A DNA stretch of 64,000 nt from JAMXLO01 sp963791495 (lineage in GTDB: Bacteria; Pseudomonadota; Alphaproteobacteria; Acetobacterales; Acetobacteraceae): positions 310,001 to 374,000 of the forward strand of contig CAWBST010000009.1 of the NCBI GenBank assembly GCA_963791495.1, in the 5' to 3' direction. Within the stretch, counting starts at the first letter, position 1. Each line of letters opens with the position of its first letter. Positions 60,733-64,000 of the stretch are shown piece after piece. Position numbers and translations under genes: made by a program. The notes under the pieces were generated by a model. That model worked only from the letters and a program-made list of their open reading frames with translations. It was not told the DNA's origin and did no database searches.

Positions 60733-61416
60733 TCAGGCGGTTGCGGGAGCGAGCTGAGCGTGCAGCAGGTGACCCGCCTTGACCCACAGCCGACAGCCCC
60801 CTGCGGCCGCCGTGGCTCGCAACCGCGCGCCGGGCGGAAGCCGGATCCATGACTGAGGTTCGAAGCTCTCGCCACCTTCGGTAAAGCCGCCGTCCAGGAC
60901 CAGTAGTTCCATTCCGCCCGGCACATCGAGATCGACCTCGGCGCCCGGTACCCAGCGTTCCAGACGCACAGTCTCGCGCCGGTCATGAAACAGCGGCATC
61001 ACCTGGACCCCTGGACGCGCAGGATCGGGGACGAACGGCCTCTTGGCGGTCTCGATCCGTACATGGGCACGATCGTCCGGATCGAACTGCCAGAGCTTGA
61101 CGAAGATCATGCAGCCCGAGGCCGATCCTGGCGTGTGCGCGGACGTCGGCGGGTTGCGGATATAGGAGCCTGCCGGGAAGTCGCCATGCTCGTCCTGGAA
61201 CACGCCCTCGAGCACCAGGAACTCCTCTCCGCCCCCGTGCGTGTGGGCCGAGAAGCGAGACTTGGGTGCGTAACGCACGATCGATGTGGCGCGCGCCACC
61301 TCGCCTCCGATCCGGTCGAGCATGCGCCGCTCGACCCCGGCCATCGGCGAGGGCGTCCACGACAGCCGCGCCGCATGAACCACGACACGCCGAGAGAAGT
61401 CAGCGTTGAGTTCCAC
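60733..61416 (-). CDS. cupin-domain protein (ChrR-like double cupin)
   Basis: A 227-residue protein with two cupin-like halves. The first half has the metal-binding histidines and glutamate in SAHTHGGGEEFLVLEGVFQD and the second a cupin barrel with VPGGMELLVLDGGFTEGGES. It resembles the C-terminal cupin of ChrR-type proteins but lacks the zinc-finger anti-sigma domain. Metal-bound cupins of this kind sense or break down small reactive molecules; the role here is unknown. It lies upstream of rpsL in the same direction, 17 bases after the LysR gene's end... the latter lies beyond it on the same strand. Confidence 0.82.
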   Translation of the reverse strand: MELNADFSRRVVVHAARLSWTPSPMAGVERRMLDRIGGEVARATSIVRYAPKSRFSAHTHGGGEEFLVLEGVFQDEHGDFPAGSYIRNPPTSAHTPGSASGCMIFVKLWQFDPDDRAHVRIETAKRPFVPDPARPGVQVMPLFHDRRETVRLERWVPGAEVDLDVPGGMELLVLDGGFTEGGESFEPQSWIRLPPGARLRATAAAGGCRLWVKAGHLLHAQLAPATA

Positions 61417-61433
61417 CGTCTATACCCCCTCCG

Positions 61434-62324
61434 TCACAAGGCCCTCGCCGCCAGATAGGGCTGCGACAGCCGTTGTTGCAGTCGTCCTCCATTGGCGAGG
61501 ATCGCCGCCGAAAGCTCCGCCGCCGGCCCGCGCTCCTGCCGCGTGCCGCCCAGCACCACGAACTCGACGTCTCCCAGATCGGGAAGCCGGTAAGCCGGCG
61601 GCATCTCCGAAAGTCCCTCCGGCATCAGCCCGTGCGCGTGCACCGTGACCCCGAGACCCGCCAGCGCGGCGGCCCGCAATCCGCTCAGGCTGCCGCTCGA
61701 GCACACGATCCGCCACGGCCTCCCGGCGCGCTCCAATGTTTCGAGCGCCATGACACGCGTGAGGCTGGGCGGTGTGCACAGGATCAGCGGCAAGGGCTGC
61801 ATCGGGTCAATGCGCGTCGCGTCGGTGCCGATCCACGCCAGCCGGTCGCGCCAGACCAGGCGTCCTCTTTCGTCGCCGGGGCGGCGCTTGCACAGCACGA
61901 CATCCAGCTCACCCGCATCCAGCATCTGGTACAGCGTGGCGCTCATCTCGACGGACAACGCGAGATCGACCAGCGGGTGCAGGCGGACGAAGTCAGCCAG
62001 CACCTCAGGGAGGCGGGAGGCCACGAAATCATCCGACGCCCCGAACCTTACCCGTCCCCGAAGCTGCGAGCCCGCGAAATAGCGCCGAGCGCGCTCGTTG
62101 GCCTCCAGGATGGAGCGGGCAAAGTCCTCCATCGCTTCGCCATCGGCGGTCGGCATGACGGAGTGGGTGTCGCGCACGAAGAGCCGCCGTCCCGCCGCGT
62201 CCTCCAGCTTGCGGATGTGCTGGCTGATGGTGGACTGGCGCAGGCCCAGCCGCCGGCCCGCCTCGCTGAAATTGCGCGCCTGGGCGACGGCCAGGAAGCT
62301 CTCCAGCAGCACTGGCTCCAGCAT
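61434..62324 (-). CDS. LysR-family transcriptional regulator
   Basis: A 296-residue LysR-type regulator. The N-terminal winged helix reads LLESFLAVAQARNFSEAGRR, then LRQSTISQHIRKLEDAAGRR, the standard recognition helix; the effector domain spans 90-290. ATG 62324 has GGGAGG upstream (a longer in-frame start at 62345 is less likely). It is divergent from the bile-acid-symporter-family carrier across 91 bases, the usual LysR-target arrangement, so it probably regulates that carrier. Its effector is unknown. Confidence 0.9.
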   Translation of the reverse strand: MLEPVLLESFLAVAQARNFSEAGRRLGLRQSTISQHIRKLEDAAGRRLFVRDTHSVMPTADGEAMEDFARSILEANERARRYFAGSQLRGRVRFGASDDFVASRLPEVLADFVRLHPLVDLALSVEMSATLYQMLDAGELDVVLCKRRPGDERGRLVWRDRLAWIGTDATRIDPMQPLPLILCTPPSLTRVMALETLERAGRPWRIVCSSGSLSGLRAAALAGLGVTVHAHGLMPEGLSEMPPAYRLPDLGDVEFVVLGGTRQERGPAAELSAAILANGGRLQQRLSQPYLAARAL

Positions 62325-62415
62325 GACGGTCCTCCCGCTCATCACAAATCGCGATCACACTAAGAGGGATAAGCGGCGTTCACAATGACCCAGCCGGGCC
62401 GGATACTTCCTGCCC

Positions 62416-63414
62416 ATGCAGGCGATGCTCTCCCGGCTGAAGATCGATCCATACATGGCGGGCATTCTGGGCATGGTGGCGCTTGCCTCCGCGCTGCCGG
62501 CCGAGGGGAACGGCATGGCGGCTTCGAGCGACATCCTCGCCGCCGTGATCGCGCTGATGTTCTTCCTGCAAGGTGCCCGACTGGCGCCGCAAGCCGCGTT
62601 GACTGGCGCGCGGCACTGGCGGCTCCATGCGGTGGTACTCTGCAGCACCTTCCTGCTGTTCCCGGCACTTGGGCTGATGGCGCGGGCGGTCGCGCCGGGG
62701 CTGCTGACGCCGCCGCTCTGGGCCGGTCTACTGATGCTCTGTGTGCTGCCGTCCACGGTGCAGTCATCGATCGCCTTCACCTCGATCGCGCGTGGCAACG
62801 TGGCCGCGGCACTATGCGCGGCAACCGGGTCGAATCTGCTCGGTATCCTGCTCACCCCGCTGCTCGCCGGGCTTCTGTTGAGCGCGCACAGCGGCTTCAC
62901 CGTGCGCGGCGTGGGCGACATCGTGGTGCAGCTTCTGCTGCCGTTCGCCGCCGGCCAGCTTGCCCGGCCGTGGATCGGCGACTGGGTCCACCGCCACGGC
63001 TCACTGGCAAGCCTGGTCGATCGCGGCTCGATCCTGCTCGTCGTGTACGTCGCATTCAGCGAAGGCGTGAGGCACGGCATCTGGCACCAGCTCGACGCCC
63101 GCCAGTTTTCCACGCTGCTGCTGCTGGATGCAGCGCTGCTCGCGCTGGTCCTGCTGGCAACCTCTGCGATCAGCCGGCTGCTCCGATTTGATCGCGCCGA
63201 TCGGATTACCATCGTGTTCTGCGGCTCGAAGAAGAGCCTGGCGAGCGGCCTGCCCATGGCGAGCGTGCTGTTCGCCAATCAGTCACTCGGGCTGATCGTG
63301 CTCCCGCTGATGCTCTTCCATCAGCTACAGCTCATGGTCTGCGCCGCGTTGGCGCGAAGGTATGGAGCCGGATCTGTTGTTCGGCCAGCGGCAAACACGC
63401 TCGCCGCCCGGTGA
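62416..63414 (+). CDS. bile acid:sodium symporter family (SBF-like) carrier
   Basis: A 332-residue membrane protein with about nine helices, of the YfeH/SBF-like branch of the BASS superfamily. Conserved pieces: ALMFFLQGARLAP, CVLPSTVQSSIAFTSIARGN with the conserved bend, ATGSNLLGILLTPLL and IVFCGSKKSLASGLPMASVL near the C-terminal inverted repeat. The family moves organic anions with sodium or protons. It is divergent from the LysR gene and converges with the VOC gene. Confidence 0.9.
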   Translation: MQAMLSRLKIDPYMAGILGMVALASALPAEGNGMAASSDILAAVIALMFFLQGARLAPQAALTGARHWRLHAVVLCSTFLLFPALGLMARAVAPGLLTPPLWAGLLMLCVLPSTVQSSIAFTSIARGNVAAALCAATGSNLLGILLTPLLAGLLLSAHSGFTVRGVGDIVVQLLLPFAAGQLARPWIGDWVHRHGSLASLVDRGSILLVVYVAFSEGVRHGIWHQLDARQFSTLLLLDAALLALVLLATSAISRLLRFDRADRITIVFCGSKKSLASGLPMASVLFANQSLGLIVLPLMLFHQLQLMVCAALARRYGAGSVVRPAANTLAAR

Positions 63415-63423
63415 TCTGTCGCC

Positions 63424-63870
63424 TCAGAGCTGCTCGCTCCTCAGGAACTCGATCACTTCACCGTTCGGCCCGACAACAAAGGCGATCTGCACCTCCGCAG
63501 GCGGCTCGCCACCGAGCCTCGCGATACGAGGCGCAATTCGGGATACGGCGCCGGCCGCAAGTGCACGCGCGTAGGACGCCTCCACATCGGTGACCCGCAG
63601 ACAGAAGTGCAGGAGTGCTCCTTCGGTCGGCTCCTCGTCCGGTCGCCGCCGCCGTCCCTCCGACTGAACAGTCGAGCCCTGGCCGAACACTTCGATGTAT
63701 CGACCATCACCGGCGTCGAGGAATGCCGCACGATCGATCCGATCGGGCACCGAGAAGCGATAGTGTACCTTGAAGCCCAGCCCCTCGGTGTAGAACCGAA
63801 TGGTTGCGTCAAAGTCCACAGCGCGGATCGCAACGTGATGGAATCCCGCAGCGGTGCCTGCACTGCTCAT
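63424..63870 (-). CDS. VOC (glyoxalase/bleomycin resistance) family protein
   Basis: A 148-residue VOC-fold protein. The first unit reads FHHVAIRAVDFDATIRFYTE with the metal-ligand histidine, then RYIEVFGQG with a glutamate; the second unit has LLHFCLRVTDVEASYARALA and IAFVVGPNGEVIEFL. The pattern fits a metal-dependent dioxygenase or glyoxalase-like enzyme of unknown substrate. It is read in the same direction as the partial gene at the window's right edge, which has a terminator between. Confidence 0.87.
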   Translation of the reverse strand: MSSAGTAAGFHHVAIRAVDFDATIRFYTEGLGFKVHYRFSVPDRIDRAAFLDAGDGRYIEVFGQGSTVQSEGRRRRPDEEPTEGALLHFCLRVTDVEASYARALAAGAVSRIAPRIARLGGEPPAEVQIAFVVGPNGEVIEFLRSEQL

Positions 63871-63888
63871 CGCCTGCCAACCTCACAT

Positions 63889-63922
63889 GAAAAGGCCGGC
63901 GGCACGTTAGCACCGCCGGCCT
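63889..63922 (-). terminator. rho-independent terminator after the right-edge gene
   Basis: AGGCCGGCGG at 63893-63902 pairs perfectly with CCGCCGGCCT at 63913-63922 around a 10-base loop. On the minus strand the stem is followed by TTTTCA, a short U-run. It lies 24 bases past the stop of the gene cut by the window edge and before the VOC gene. Confidence 0.82.
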
Positions 63923-63945
63923 CAATCATATCAACAGGCTGATGA

Positions 63946-64000
63946 CTACTCCGCCGCCTTCACCTCCTCGGTGATCTGCGGCGTCGTCGCCATGTTCAGC
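63946..64000 (-). CDS. C-terminus of a gene cut by the window edge
   Basis: Only the last 17 codons are inside the window; they read LNMATTPQITEEVKAAE before a TAG at 63946-63948. The frame is supported by the terminator hairpin placed 24 bases after the stop. The fragment is too short to name a family. Confidence 0.6.
   Translation of the reverse strand, partial: LNMATTPQITEEVKAAE

Overview
The window is a high-GC chromosomal segment from an alphaproteobacterium, probably Acetobacteraceae or a close relative in Rhodospirillales. This placement is inferred from the order of the long ribosomal operon, the AapJQM-type amino acid transporter, the short dispersed palindromes and the look of the proteins; no rRNA or tRNA gene is present to confirm it. 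No phage, insertion sequence or CRISPR array was seen.

Positions 1 to about 43800 are a metabolic and accessory region read on both strands. It begins with a truncated metallo-beta-lactamase fold gene, a DUF429 nuclease-like gene and a phosphoribosyltransferase-HAD fusion. Next come a tightly overlapping operon of intradiol dioxygenase, cyclase-family hydrolase and ketopantoate-reductase-like protein, and an orphan binding protein. A TPP riboswitch then leads a stand-alone FAD oxidase (candidate ThiO), with a tricarballylate-dehydrogenase-like flavoprotein divergent from it. Further on are an amino acid ABC transporter without its ATPase, cysQ, an isochorismatase-like hydrolase, a decayed molybdate locus (modE-like gene beside a broken modC), msrA, a LigJ-type hydratase, an ECF sigma module with YciI, VOC and SRPBCC partners, an aromatic-acid MFS carrier with an M81 peptidase, and an operon of two transglutaminases with a fused ATP-grasp/alpha-E protein. 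RarA closes this half.

Positions 43826 to 60452 hold one large minus-strand str-S10-spc-alpha cluster: rpsL, rpsG, tuf, rpsJ, rplC, rplD, rplW, rplB, rpsS, rplV, rpsC, rplP, rpmC, rpsQ, rplN, rplX, rplE, rpsN, rpsH, rplF, rplR, rpsE, rpmD, rplO, secY, adk, rpsM, rpsK, rpoA, rplQ. fusA is missing from its usual place between rpsG and tuf. Five spacers inside the cluster carry dispersed palindromic repeats, and in three of them the stop codon of the preceding gene is the end of the repeat. The right end holds a cupin gene, a LysR regulator divergent from a bile-acid-symporter-family carrier, and a VOC protein.

Several reading frames are broken by single small indels (an MDR oxidoreductase, a branched-chain-type binding protein, a LuxR regulator, modC, perhaps modE, and the ribosomal gene rpmC). 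A break in rpmC suggests that some of these are sequencing errors, so each should be checked before being called a pseudogene.
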